A DNA stretch of 64,000 nt from Sanderia malayensis (taxonomy: Eukaryota; Cnidaria; Scyphozoa; Semaeostomeae; Pelagiidae). The DNA is taken from the NCBI GenBank assembly GCA_013076295.1, contig RQOL01000290.1, positions 1 to 64,000 on the forward strand, given 5' to 3'. A model generated the notes under the pieces. It had not been told where the DNA came from, did not search any database, and saw only the letters and a program-made list of their open reading frames with translations. Positions 32,479-44,862 of the stretch are shown here, piece by piece. Position 1 is the first letter of the stretch, and every line of letters starts with the position of its first letter. The position numbers and the translations under genes are program-made.

Positions 32479-35400
32479 AGTATGGTAGGGTATGTGTTGT
32501 AGGGTATGTATGTAGGGTATGTATTGTAGGGTATTTATTGTAGGGTATGTATTGTAAGGTATGTATTGTAGGGTATGTATCGTAGGGTATGTATTGTAGG
32601 GTATGTATTGTAGGGTATGTATGTAGGGTATGTATTGTAGGGTATTTATTGTATGGTATTTATTGTAGGGTATGTATTGTAAGGTATTCATTGCAGGGTA
32701 TGTATTGTAGGGTATGTGTTGTAGGGTATGTATTGTAGGGTATGTATTGTAAGGTATGTATTTTAGGGTATTTATAGTAGGGTTTGTATTGTAGGGTATG
32801 TATTGTAGGGTATGTATTGTAGGGTTTGTAAAGTAGGGTATGTATTGTAAGGGAATGTATTGTAGGGTATGTATTGTAGGGTATGTATTGTAGGGTATGT
32901 ATGTAGGGTATGTATTGTAGGGTATTTATTGTATGGTATTTATTGTAGGGTATGTATTGTAAGGTATTCATTGCAGGGTATGTATTGTAGGGTATGTGTT
33001 GTAGGGTATGTATTGTAGGGTATGTATTGTAAGGTATGTATTTTAGGGTATTTATAGTAGGGTTTGTATTGTAGGGTATGTATTGTAGGGTATGTATTGT
33101 AGGGTTTGTAAAGTAGGGTATGTATTGTAAGGGAATGTATTGTAGGGTATGTATTGTAGGGTATGTATTGTAGGGTATGTATTGTAGGGTATGTATTGTA
33201 GGGTATGTATTTTAGGGTATGTATTGTAGGGTATGTATTGTAGGGTTTGTATTGTAGAGTATGTATCGTAAGGTATGTATTGTAGGGTATGTATGTAGGG
33301 TATGTATTGTAGGGTATGTATTGTAGGGTATTTATTGTAGGGTATGTATTGTAAGGTATGTATTGTAAGGTATGTATTGTAGGGTATTTATTGTAGGGTA
33401 TGTTATGTAGGGTATGTATTGTAGGGTATGTATTGTAGGGTATGTATTGTAGGGTATGTATTGTAGGGTATTTATTGTAGGGTATGTATTGTAGGGTTTG
33501 TATTGTAGGGTATGTATCGTAAGGTATGTATTGTAGGGTATGTATGTAGGGTATGTATTGTAGGGTATTTATTGCAGGGTATGTATTGTAAGGTATGTAC
33601 TGTAAGGTATGTATTGTAGGGTATTTATTGTAGGGTATGTTATGTAGGGTATGTATTGTAGGGTATGTATTGTAGGGTATGTATTGTAGGGTATGTATTG
33701 TAGGGTATTTATTGTAGGGTATGTATTGTAAGGTATGTATTGTAAGGTATGTATTGTAGCGTATTTATTGTAGGGTATGTTATGTAGGGTATGTATTGTA
33801 GGGTATGTATTGTAGGGTATGTATTGTAAGGTATGTATTGTAAGGTATGTATCGTAGGGTATTCACTGTAGGGTATGTATTGTGGGGTATGTTCTGTAGG
33901 GTATGTATTGTAGGGTATGTATTGTAGGGTATGTATGTAGGGTATGTATTGTAGGGTATTTATTGTAGGGTATGCACTGTGGGGTATGTATCGTAGGGTA
34001 TGTATTGTAGGGTATGTATTGTAGGGTATGTATGTAGGGTATGTATTGTAGGGTTTGTATTGTAGGGTATTTATTGTAGAGTATTTATTGTAGGGTATGT
34101 ATTGTAAGGTATGTATTGTAGGTTATGTATTGTAAGGTATGGATTGTAGGGTATGTATTGTAGGGTATGCATTGTAGGGTATGTATTGTAGGGTATGTAT
34201 TGTAGGGTATGTATTGTAGGGTATGTATGTAGGGTATGTATTGTAGGGTTTGTATTGTAGGTTATTTATTGTAGAGTATTTATTGTAGGGTATGTATTGT
34301 AAGGTATGTATTGTAGGTTATGTATTGTAAGGTATGGATTGTAGGGTATGTATTGTAGGGTATGTATTGTAGGGTATGTATCGTAGGGTATGTATCGTAG
34401 GGTATGTATTGTAGGGTATGTATTGTAGGGTATGTAGTGTGGGTTATGTATTGTAGGGTATGCATTGTAGGGTATTTATTGTATTGTATGTATTGTAGGG
34501 TATGTATTGTAAGGTATGTATTGTAGGGTATGTATTGTAGGGTAGGTATTGTGGGGTATGTATTGTAGGGTATGTATTGTAGGGTATGTATTGTAGGGTA
34601 TGTATTGTAGGGTATGTATTGTAGGGTTTGTATTGTAGGGTTTGTATTGTAGGGTATGTTATGTAGGGTATGTATTGTAGGGTATGTATTGTAGGGTATG
34701 TATTGTAGGGTATGTTATGTAGGGTATGTATTGTAGGGTATGTATTGTAGGGTATGTATTGTAGGGTATGTATTGTAGGGTATGTATTGTAAGGTATGTA
34801 TTGTAGGGTATGTATTGTAGGGTATGTTATGTAGGGTATGTTTTGTAGGGTATGTATCGTAGGGTATGTATTGTAGGGTATGTATTGTAAGGTATGTATT
34901 GTAAGGTATGTATCGTAGGGTATTCACTGTAGGGTATGTATTGTGGGGTATGTTCTGTAGGGTATGTATTGTAGGGTATGTTTTGTAGGGTATGTATGTA
35001 GGGTATGTATTGTAGGGTATTTATTGTAGGGTATGCACTGTGGGGTATGTATCGTAGGGTATGTATTGTAGGGTATGTTTTGTAGGGTATGTATGTAGGG
35101 TATGTATTGTAGGGTTTGTATTGTAGGGTATTTATTGTAGAGTATTTATTGTAGGGTATGTATTGTAAGGTATGTATTGTAGGTTATGTATTGTAAGGTA
35201 TGGATTGTAGGGTATGTATGTAGGGTATGTATTGTAGGGTATGTATCGTAGGGTATGTATCGTAGGGTATGTATTGTAGGGTATGTATTGTAGGGTATGT
35301 ATTGTAGGGTATGTATTGTAGGGTATGTAGTGTGGGTTATGTATTGTAGGGTATGCATTGTAGGGTATTTATTGTAGGGTTTGTATTGTAGGGTTTGTAT

Positions 35401-35650
35401 TGTAGGGTATGTTATGTAGGGTATGTATTGTAGGGTATGTATTGTAGGGTATGTTATGTAGGGTATGTATTGTAGGGTATGTATTGTAGGGTATGTATTG
35501 TAGGGTTTGTATTGTAGGGTTTGTATTGTAGGGTATGTTATGTAGGGTATGTATTGTAGGGTATGTATTGTAGGGTATGTATTGTAGGGTATGTTATGTT
35601 GGGTATGTATTGTAGGGTATGTATTGTAGGGTATGTATTGTAGGGTATGT
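32479..35650. repeat. 14-bp satellite array, 3.2 kb, second segmental copy
   Basis: The same variant order as 28.4-31.1 kb; rare string gtatcgtagggtattcactg near 33850 and 34914. A ~280-bp stretch containing aaggtattcattgcaggg is doubled here (32689 and 32969) but single at 37170. Confidence 0.97.
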
Positions 35651-35972
35651 ATGTATGTATGGGCATGAGTGGTAGCGAATGCAGCGCGCGAAGCGCGCCC
35701 ACCAGATTAAGCTTTCTTTACTAGACGGGCTCCGGGGAGGGAGCGAAGCGACCGAACCCGGCTCATGTATGTATGTATGTATGTATGTATGTATGTATGT
35801 AGGGTATGTATGTAGGGTATGTATGTATGTATGTATGTAGGTTATGTATGTATGTATGTATGTATGGGCACGAGCGGGAGCGAATGCAGCGCGCGAAGCG
35901 CGCCAACCACATTAAACTTTTGTTGCTTGAGGGGCTCCGGGGAGGGAGCGTAGCGACCGGGCCCCCGGCTAG
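35651..35972. repeat. CTAG module pair with (TATG)n
   Basis: Copy of 31141-31478, with a shorter (TATG)n. Terminal CTAG at 35969-35972 is followed by the same U-block start (gtctaatatttaatc). Confidence 0.85.
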
Positions 35973-36972
35973 TCTAATATTTAATCTACGTCGACACGTG
36001 ACCCGCCGACTCTAAACAATGGGCTATTGTTTGGTGAACAATCGACGTTCGACCGAACAATGGGATCAAAGGAGCGGGCGTTGCCACTCAAAGGCTTTTT
36101 TCCTGGGGGTCAATAAGGGTGCAAATTGGTATGGAAATGATCGCTGCATTGTGCTGATGAAACTAAAGCTTTCCGCTAATTTCTAACCCCAGCGGTTCGG
36201 GAGTTATGGCCCATTTTGTGTTCCAACTTTCTAGAAAGTTCCGAGGACGGAGTTAATGAGATGCAAAACGAGCAGGGAGAAGCACGTGTTTTTTTAGTTG
36301 AACGGGCGGCAAGTTGCTCAGGTTTAAACATGAATACGTGCCGGAAATCAATTGTAAAGACGTGTCAATTGTTGTCAAGACCTGTGGAGACAATTGGTGA
36401 ACAATTATTTCAAGGTATTTCCTTTATTCAATTGTTTTTGGCTTTAAATAGCACGAGTTTTGTTTTGTTTAACCTCACGTTTTTCTTTCGGCTCGAGGGC
36501 CTAACCAAAACACGAAGACAATTTTGATTTTCTCGGGTCGTTCTGGGCCGATTTTCCCCATTTAAACTTTCGATAACTGTTTATTTACACGAGAACTAAA
36601 GTTATCTGGCTTTGTTTTTTCTGTTTTCTTGATTATCCTCTGTTTTTGGACAGTTTTGGCTGAGATTGGGTTTTGGTGGAAAACACGAAATTTTCATGCA
36701 ACACGCGTGTGTTTTGCATTTGCGAAAACTATTTTTTAACCTGCCAAAACTTTGTTTTTTTCACACAAATACTTTCGATAAATGTTCGCCAAGCTATTAG
36801 CTTCATGTTGATATTTTCGTGGGTTCTGTAGGACAAAAATTGGCCACCCTAATTGAATTTGAAAGTTTTAGTGTTTTTAAAGTACCTTGATGAATTCATT
36901 TTTTCACTTTCAGAAGAAACGGCTTTTAGGGGGGCGGCAGGGAGGGCGCTGGGTGGTCGCTTGCCAGGGGGA
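35973..36972 (+). repeat. U block 4
   Basis: Near-identical duplicate of U block 3. The 103-codon frame at 36216-36527 is identical to that at 31722-32033, as expected from a recent duplication rather than selection. Confidence 0.85.
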
Positions 36973-38190
36973 AGTATGGTAGGGTATGTGTTGTAGGGTA
37001 TGTATGTAGGGTATGTATTGTAGGGTATTTATTGTAAGGTATGTATTGTAAGGTATGTATTGTAGGGTATGTATCGTAGGGTATGTATTGTAGGGTATGT
37101 ATTGTAGGGTATGTATGTAGGGTATGTATTGTAGGGTATTTATTGTATGGTATTTATTGTAGGGTATGTATTGTAAGGTATTCATTGCAGGGTAGGTATT
37201 GTAGGGTATGTGTTGTAGGGTATGTATTGTAGGGTATGTATTGTAAGGTATGTATTTTAGGGTATTTATAGTAGGGTTTGTATTGTAGGGTATGTATTGT
37301 AGGGTATGTATTGTAGGGTTTGTAAAGTAGGGTATGTATTGTAAGGGAATGTATTGTAGGGTATGTATTGTAGGGTATGTATTGTAGGGTATGTATTGTA
37401 GGGTATGTATTGTAGGGTATGTATTGTAGGGTATGTATTTTAGGGTATGTATTGTAGGGTTTGTATTGTAGGGTATTTATAGCAGGGTATGTATTGTAGG
37501 GTATGTATTTTAGGGTATGTATTTTAGGGTATGTATTGTAAGGTATGTATTTGAGGGTATGTATTGTAAGGTATGTATCGTAGGGTATGTATTGTAGGGT
37601 ATGTATTGTAAGGTATGTATTGTAGGGTATGTATTGTAGGGTATGTATTGTAGGGTTTGTATTGTAGGGTATGTATTTTAGGGTATGTTATGTAGGGTAT
37701 GTATTGTAGGGTATGTATTGTAGGGTATGTTATGTAGGGTATGTATTGTAGGGTATGTATTGTAGGGTATGTATTGTAGGGTATGTATTGTAGGGTATGT
37801 ATTGTAGGGTATGTATTGTAGGGTATGTATTGTAGGGTATGTATTGTAGGGTATGTATTGTAGGGTATGTTATGTAGGGTATGTATTGTAGGGTATGTAT
37901 CGTAGGGTATGTATTGTAGGGTATGTATGTATGTATGTAGGTATGTATGTATGTATGTATGGGCATGAGCAGTAGCGAATGCAGCGCGCGAAGCGCGCCA
38001 ACCAGATTAAGCTTTGTTTACTTGACGGGCTCCGGGGAGGGAGCGAAGCGACCGAGCCCGGCTCATGTATGTATGTATGTATGTATGTAGGGTATGTATG
38101 TATGTATGTATGTATGTATGTATGTATGTATGTATGTATGTATGTATGTATGTATGTAGGTATGTATGTATGTATGTATGTTATGTATAG
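36973..38190. repeat. 14-bp satellite, one CTAG module and long (TATG)n
   Basis: Satellite 36973-37925, (TATG)n, then a single module (gggcatgagcagtagcg with perfect GCGCGC core). Another (TATG)n follows at 38065-38190 and leads into tatagtatttatatatactatat and then the Helitron A leader. The mirror-image sequence is at about 44.88-45.06 kb. Confidence 0.9.
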
Positions 38191-40553
38191 TATTTATATA
38201 TACTATATAGGGTGTGTATTGACGTATATATTTATGTATAGTATCTATAGTAAGTATGTTAATGTTAATATGTAATGCTTCTAATTTCTAACTTTTGTAA
38301 TTCTTCAAAAAAGATCAATGCAAAACAGACACTGTCCTTCTTTTTCAACAAATTATCTTCAATTAACAATCTTAAAATGAACTCACCTGGCTATAATAAT
38401 GTTCACAAGGAATGACCACAAACAACAACCATTCACTTCATGTTTGGGCACCTGAAACAAGAAGTCATCATATAATACACTGTATAGCATGTCAGCTCAT
38501 CTCAGTTCTTTTCATCTGGCTTTAAGTCTATAAATGTAAGTAATTTATTTTAACTCCAAATCATTAATTACCCGCACCCCATGAATTCATCATGCCAAAA
38601 AAATTAGTATGATGACCTTCTTACCTTTGCTCAACCTTCCATGGCCTACTGTCATTATTGGCTTTCCTGTCTAAAGGCATCTTTTGCAGCATATAACAAC
38701 CCTGACACAAAATCAAGGTTGTTAAATATAATTAAATAAATTCATGTAATTTGTTGTTGTGTTTAACTGCCCATGTTAAATCCATCACCATCATATTGAT
38801 AACAGCTATAATAATCAGCTCGAAATATTCATTTGTAGTTATTATGTATAAAGTTCGCTAATTCATTCATTTTTTATACGCACAAGTTCTCTTCCATAAC
38901 TCTGCTGATGAAATCAAGCAAAGCAACAACAACAAGAATCATAAGCGAGCAACAACGAGGCAATGCGCCGAATAGAGGCTACAATGCTTTCAAATTGGCG
39001 CGAATTCAAAATAGCAATTGCGTCTTCACTTTATTCCTATAGCAAATGTAAAATTTTTTGTCCAACGTCTAACGTTTGAAAAAATTGCCAGAAAAAATAA
39101 ATATATTAAATATTGTCAAAAAGATAACTCGACAACGTTTTACTTCGTTATTGGTAAGTTGAATGTCAAAATTTATCTTTCCTAAACACTCCTTATATAC
39201 ACTGACCAACGTCTTTTTTAAAGCAACTTTTACTTTCATTACATCGCAATTCATTGCCTTTTTTAGCATTGCTTATATATCCTGCTACATTACAAAACTG
39301 GTTTCTTAGCTGATATCTAGCCAGTTTTCTTATTGAAAAGTAAAGTAAAGTAAAGTTTTTTTATAAAGTAAATATTCAATTATTTCTATTTTTTTATAAA
39401 GTAAGTATTCAAGATAATCAATTCATCCAAAACATCTTTCTTCTTTTGCAAAAACAGGGTTTCAAAAAAAGTTGATTCCCCTGAATATTTCGTGAGTGTG
39501 ACAACAATTGTTCCTATACAAAGCCTATTTAATTAATATTTAAATGCCTCACCCTGTCATTCACATTCATATCCCAAATCTGAAGCATAGCTACTGTATT
39601 TAAAGTGGTAATAACAATTGCAACAATTTCTGATCAATAGAAAGCAAACTTACTGCACAATGCAAATAAAATCTAGCCTGTACAAACACATCAAATATAG
39701 GATTATGCATTTTTCTTTCTCAACATGAAATAGATGATTAACCTTTCCACTTAATATTTTATCACCACTGTCTTTCTTTTAGTTGCTAAAGAACACAATA
39801 GAAAGAGTGATGTAGGTGACAAGATAAAGTGCTGCAATATTTTTACTTGCAAACTTTAAAATAACCAATAATTTCATTCAACAATCAAGAGTATTCCAAA
39901 CATTTCTTACAATTATGTTTTAAATTATTTATTTTATCTTGCAGTTCACCACAAAACAACATTAACCCATCCAGTTGCTCACAAAAATCACTCTTCTTTC
40001 AAGTTTTAACATTTTCACTTAAATTGGGTTGCATATAAAACACATTTTTTTCTTTTTTTTATACCACCACTTGCAAAATGCCAAAAAAAGCCAGAAAAAA
40101 CATCACCGGCATTAGGCGCTGCGATAAATTACGGAAAGCAAATCGCCGAAGTCGTGCAAATAACCAACAGCCTCATCCTGCTGATTTACCACCCGATATA
40201 CGGTACAGGGAGCAGTGAATGATCTTCACCAGTTGCAGCAAGAATACCCTCAGCAACCAGCCCCAGAATATCAACCACTCCCAGTTCATCATCCACAGAT
40301 GCAGGCATTGTATGTGCCATGCCAACTACCTGCGATGCTTCCCCACTACGGACTTATAGCAGCTCCACAACCAATAAACAATGGCTTACAATATCCTGCA
40401 GCACTGGCCCCTCAACTTCAGGTACACAACTCAATAATTTGTGCTAATCTTTTCAAAATAAAAGCATAAATAAAACTATTCAAAATTAACAACAATCAAA
40501 ACCAAACCAGTTATTATACCAACCAAATTATCAATATTTTTCCATCTGCAGGT
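38191..40553 (+). mobile_element. Hel-2 copy A: 5' leader and first exon, cut by the gap
   Basis: 38260-40077 corresponds, inverted and with many small differences, to the leader of copy B (42964-44860) and, in shortened form, of copy C (62936-63790). It includes the shared gacactgtccttctt, tcgaataggggc-type and caacaattg stretches. The first coding exon follows. The sequence stops at CAGGT, the acceptor of exon 2, exactly at the first N. No Rep or helicase part is present. Confidence 0.75.
40078..40421 (+). pseudogene. Hel-2 copy A, N-terminal exon 1 (frameshifted)
   Basis: ATG 40078 gives MPKKARKNITGIRR and NNQQPHPADLPPD, matching copy B. A one-base loss in GATATACGGTACAG (copy B GATAATATGGTACAG) leads to a stop at REQ*. 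The downstream part (NDLHQLQQEYPQQPAPEYQ) continues in another frame to the donor TTCAG/gtacac at 40421. This is the basic, Gln/Pro-rich N-terminal tail of the transposon protein. Confidence 0.75.
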
Positions 40554-40653
40554 NNNNNNNNNNNNNNNNNNNNNNNNNNNNNNNNNNNNNNNNNNNNNNN
40601 NNNNNNNNNNNNNNNNNNNNNNNNNNNNNNNNNNNNNNNNNNNNNNNNNNNNN
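40554..40653. other. Assembly gap, 100 N
   Basis: Exactly one hundred undetermined bases, the usual placeholder for a gap of unknown size. Orientation flips from plus (copy A) to minus (copy B) across it, inside two copies of the same transposon. Confidence 0.99.
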
Positions 40654-41079
40654 GATCCGCAACAGGATCTATGGCATTAATCTTCATAAGATTACCACGC
40701 CTTGTTCGAATTTGAAGCTCTCTATCCTCGGGATTAGGAGCACCGCCATTGCGTGTAGTGTAGACTGCTGCAATTTCTCTGGCAGTAGGATTATCATATC
40801 TTCGATCTTGTTCTGGGCGACCGGTAATAATCATCTTGAATGTGGGAATAGGCTGATCATTGGCAATGGCTTGCTGCCTTTGCTCTTCCAGTACCTCTCC
40901 CATTGTTTTGAAATGTTGAGCAAACCGATTTACTGCCATCAATTCGTTTTGCAGCAGTGCCACCATGTCTAAGTCCAAGTTTTGTTCTCTGGCTGTGTTC
41001 TGGCGTTCTTGCAGTGCTTGTTGGGTGTCCATAATATATAATTCTGCATATTTTCGGGACCTGTCGGTTTCAGTTACCC
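40654..41079 (-). pseudogene. Hel-2 copy B, exon 5 (start of Rep region)
   Basis: After 'caacag', GVTETDRSRKYAEL leads to the DTQQALQERQNTAREQ and MIITGRPEQDRRYDNPTARE segments and ends, open, at the gap (...INAIDPVAD). In Hel-1 and copy C this region precedes the HUH motif. Unlike those two, copy B shows no indel here. Confidence 0.75.
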
Positions 41080-41351
41080 CTGTTGAATTCAAATGAACAT
41101 TGTAAATTGTACTTCGTTATATCGACTGTAATTTTGAATGCAGCAAGTCCCTTGTTGTAAAAGCATCATAAAGCGCCTTGATTTTCGATTTGACAACTCT
41201 TAATATCATGGCAAGGATAGTAGAGAGCTAATCCATTGTAGATTGGGTGGGAAAGGACTTGAGCGTTCTGTGAACATCCGTTTCATCACGTGAAGCTATT
41301 ATATAAAATGTAGCATAATAAGAGCTAGTAAGAGAGGGACGTTATATTTAC

Positions 41352-41871
41352 CTGTCATATGGTATGCGTTTCCATGTATGGTGATGACTGGTGGTCCTGC
41401 ATTAGCGTGTCTTACAACGTTAGCTGTCCAGGATGCCATCGCCATTAGGGAATTGTATCTACGGAAATTTTTGAGAAAATATTTAGATTCCTCAGTAGTT
41501 CCAGTGTATAAATGCATCACATTTGCCGGGGGTGGTTGAATGGGATCGAGAGTTATTAATCCTCCCATACAACATTTGTTGTATTGCCTTTTTGAGTTGA
41601 GTTCCTCTCGAAGTACTTCGCTTCACAGTGAATACATGTTCTAGTCATTTTCCCAAGATGATGAGGCATTGGGGAGAATTGAGGAATTTCAAGAATAGGT
41701 TGATTTACTTCCCTTTCTTGATGTTCGATGGGTTGGGGGACATCATCTTGGTGTTGTGGTTGGATTTCGTTTTGCATTTCAACTTCTTGTGGTTGTACCG
41801 CTATTTGATTTCTTCATTCTCATTTTCAAGGTTGGTTGCAATTCCATAGCAGCAGGCAATATTTGTGGATC
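41352..41871 (-). pseudogene. Hel-2 copy B, exon 4 (zinc-finger exon), frameshifted
   Basis: Runs from 'tttcag'/GATCCACAAATA to CATATGACAG/gtaaat. It contains PQPIEHQEREVNQPILE, MTRTCIHCEAKYF and, after a frame change at about 41605, MGGLITLDPIQPPPANVMHL and PPVITIHGNAYHMTG. The Cys pattern (CxxC...CC) is the Helitron N-terminal finger. A second break near 41815 separates the first 15 codons from the rest. Confidence 0.75.
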
Positions 41872-42039
41872 CTGAAATGCAATGCAATCTAAGTTAATAT
41901 AATTCAATAATGTGTTTTGAAATGCATAAAACTGAAACTTGTGAAGATATGTCTATTTAGAGAGTAAAATAATTTCCTGACATGGTCATATGGAGAATGA
42001 CTGGTATTTAAAGCCAATTTTGATGGTAGTCTCTTTTAC

Positions 42040-42162
42040 CTGATTATCATGTGGAATTGGAATGTGTTGTTCCACGTTGATTTCATCAGGTTGTGCTGGC
42101 CTTTCAATTTCATTATTTTCATTTTCAATATGTGTTTCGGGTTGCATCTGCATTGGCCGTAT
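42040..42162 (-). CDS. Hel-2 copy B, exon 3 (41 codons)
   Basis: A 123-nt, phase-0 exon between 'taacag' and /gtaaaaga, encoding IRPMQMQPETHIENENNE and INVEQHIPIPHDNQ. It is the same length and style as exon 2, probably a tandem duplicate. The acidic, Gln/Asn-rich segment has no recognised domain. Confidence 0.65.
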
Positions 42163-42359
42163 CTGTTAATAATGAAAATTAAATGGAATTAGTTATTTTA
42201 GTTATTAGTTATTAGAAATGTTGATGCCATTACTGTGTGACTATGTAAATTGATGAAAATAAAAATGGGAACTTATAATTGGACATGTCTCAAGTAGGGA
42301 AATTGCATGAGGGATTTGGGTTATGGAGAATGGAGTTGCCTGACTGTAGTTAGTTTTAC

Positions 42360-42482
42360 CTCATTGTCATTTTGAGCTTGATTTACATTAAGCATCTCCA
42401 CATCTGCCGTTTGTATTGCTGCTGGACCTTCATGATTACGATTCAGAAGGGGTGGTTGCAACTGCATAACCATCGGCGGTAC
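42360..42482 (-). CDS. Hel-2 copy B, exon 2 (41 codons)
   Basis: A 123-nt, phase-0 exon between 'ccgcag' and /gtaaaact, encoding VPPMVMQLQPPLLNRNHEG and DVEMLNVNQAQNDNE. Copy C has the equivalent exon at about 62408-62533 with a very similar sequence, supporting it as a genuine exon. Confidence 0.65.
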
Positions 42483-42618
42483 CTGCGGATGGAAAAATAT
42501 TGATAATTTGGTTGATATAATAACTGATTTAATTTTGATAGTTTTTAATTACAAAAAGCTGTATAATATATGGTTGATGTGATTTGAAAAGATTAGCAGA
42601 AATTATTGAGTTGTGTAC

Positions 42619-42963
42619 CTGAAGTTGAGGGGCCAGTGCTGCAGGATATTGTAAGCCATTGTTTATTGGTTGTGGAACTGCTATAAGTCCGTAGTGGGGA
42701 AGCATCGCAGGTAGTTGCCATGGCACATATAATGCCTGCATTTGTGGATAATGAAGTGGGAGTGGTTGATATTCTGGGGCTGGTTGCTGAGGGTATTCTT
42801 GCTGCAACTGGTGAAGATCATTCACTGCTTCCTGTACCATATTATCAGGTGGCAAATCAGCAGGATGAGGCTGTTGGTTATTCTCACGACGGCGGCGAGC
42901 TGCATCCCGCATTTGATTACGACGACTGGTGCCGGTAATGCCCTTTTTGGCTTTTCTTGGCAT
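42619..42963 (-). CDS. Hel-2 copy B, exon 1 (start of transposon protein)
   Basis: ATG at 42963, MPRKAKKGITGTSRRNQ, then a Gln/Pro-rich tail with QQPAPEYQPLPLHYPQMQ, ending TTCAG/gtacac at 42619 after 115 codons in phase 0. The highly basic beginning resembles a nuclear localisation/DNA-contact tail. It is intact here but shifted in A and truncated in C. Confidence 0.75.
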
Positions 42964-44862
42964 TTTGCAAGAGATAATATAAAAAAAAAAAAATGTGTTT
43001 TATATGCAACCCAATTTAAGTGAAAATTTGAAATAAGAGTGATTTTTGTGAGCAAGTTTTGTGATGGGTTTGTTGTTTTGTGGTGAGCTGCAAGATAAAA
43101 AAATAATTTAAAACATAATTGTAAGAAATGTTTGGAATTACTCTTGATTGTTGAATTAAATTATTGGTTATTGAAAGTTTCCAATAAAAAATATTGGAGC
43201 ACTTTATCTTATGACCTACATCACTCTTTCTATTGTGTTCTTTAACAACTAAAAGGAAAACAGTTGTGATAATGAATGGATTTGAAAAGTTAATCATCCA
43301 TTTCATTCTTGCAAAGAAAAATCTATAAACCTACATTTGATGTGTTTGTAAAGGCTAGATTTTATTTGCATTGTGCAGTAAATTTGCTTTCTATTGATAA
43401 GAATTTGTTGCAATTGTTAATACTACTTTAAATATAGTAGTTAAGCTTCAAATTTGGTATATGAATGTACATTACAGAGTGAGGCATTTAAACATTAATT
43501 AAAATAGGCTTCGTATAAGAGCAATTGTTGTGACACTCACCAAATATTTGAGGATTCAACTTTTGGAAATCCTGTTTTTACAAAAGAAGAAAGATGATTT
43601 GGATGAATGATTATCTGTAAAGAGAAAGTTCCATTAATACTAAGGAATGTTTAACATGTTTAACTTGTATATTATTATGTTGATTGAGTTGAGTAAGAAA
43701 TGAGAATAAAATGTCATGCTGAAGTGAAGGAGTGAAAACATACTTTATAAAAACTTCACTTTACTTACTTTGTAATAATAACAAAAAGTGGCTGGACATT
43801 AACGGAGAAGCCAGATGACAGAAACCCTAAAAAACCACATGACAGAAACGCTAAAAAGACAGTGCATTGCGATGCAATGAAAACAACGGTTGCTGTAAAG
43901 AAGACGCTGTCGGTGTAAATAAGGATTGTTTAGGAAAGGTAAATTTCAACATTCAACTTACCAATAAAATAAAACAATCTTTCTAACAATGCTTTTGTCG
44001 ATATATACAAAAATGTAATATAATTATAATTATCTGCCAATTTCTAACAACAAATTTACATTTGGTATAGCAAGAAAGTAAAGATGCAATTGCTATTTTA
44101 AATTCGCGCTAATTTGAAAGTTTGTGGCCTCTATTCGGCGGCGTGCCTCGTTGTGTTATTATTATTCTAATGATGATCCATTCGACAGTGAGGCAGTTGA
44201 AACAACAACAGGAACAGATTACTTGGCACCGAAGAGAAAACGACGTTGTTGTTTGTTGATGATGGGGAGAAGGTCGTTTGTAATCTCTAAGTATAAGAAA
44301 TAATTGGTGGACTTTATTATGCTTGATATCTAGAAATAGATCATTTCTCACCATGGCGTGTGGGGATTTTGATGGTGATGATGTATTGGACAGAGTTGTT
44401 GAACACAACAACAGCAAAAACATAGGTATTCCACCACGGACACATGGAGAATGAAGTACATGATTTTTCGTGAGCTGTTATTGTTCAGAAATATTGCTGT
44501 TGGTAAAAATACCAATAATAAGAGTAGGCCATGGAAGGATGACCAAAGGTAAGAAGGTAAGTACGTTGTTTGACTGGGTGAATACATGAGGTGGAGGTAA
44601 TAATGATTTGCAGTTACAATAAATTACTTACATTTATAGACTTCAGGCCACATGAAAAGAACTGAGATGAGCCAACATGCTATAAAGTATATTACGTGAT
44701 TTCTTCTTGTTTTTCAGGTGCCCAGATATAAAGTGATTATTATAGTGAGGTGAGTTCATTTTTGTTAATTGAAGATCATTTGTTCATAAAGAAGGACAGT
44801 GTCTGTCTTGCAGTGATCTTTTTTTGAAAAATTACAAAAGTTAGAAATAGAAGCATTACATA
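42964..44862 (-). promoter_or_regulatory. Hel-2 5' leader (copy B)
   Basis: About 1.9 kb between the satellite and the start codon, shared with A (inverted) and, in shorter form, with C. It should hold the Helitron 5' terminus and promoter, but I cannot place the 5' TC end. It includes patches that look like divergently oriented exons (ttttcag..ag/gtgagttc near 44715-44757). Confidence 0.5.
44353..44454 (+). CDS. 33-codon ORF in the Hel-2 B leader, possible captured exon
   Basis: caccATGG start context, MACGDFDGDDVLDRVVEHN.., stop TGA 44454, with an internal ACATAG/gtatt that could be a donor. The composition is acidic and coding-like. It is disrupted in copy C (63259-63300) and not found in A. 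Helitrons often carry captured host fragments, so this could be one; equally it could be chance. Confidence 0.25.
   Translation: MACGDFDGDDVLDRVVEHNNSKNIGIPPRTHGE

Larger units (their letters stand above)
40654..44862 (-). mobile_element. Hel-2 copy B: leader and N-terminal exons, cut by the gap
   Basis: On the minus strand: satellite, leader (44862-42964), exons 1-4 and the beginning of exon 5, which runs into the gap at 40654. The Rep catalytic part and the helicase are not in the assembly. Closely related to copy C, which shows what should follow. Frame errors occur in exon 4 around 41800-41830 and 41600-41610. Confidence 0.8.
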
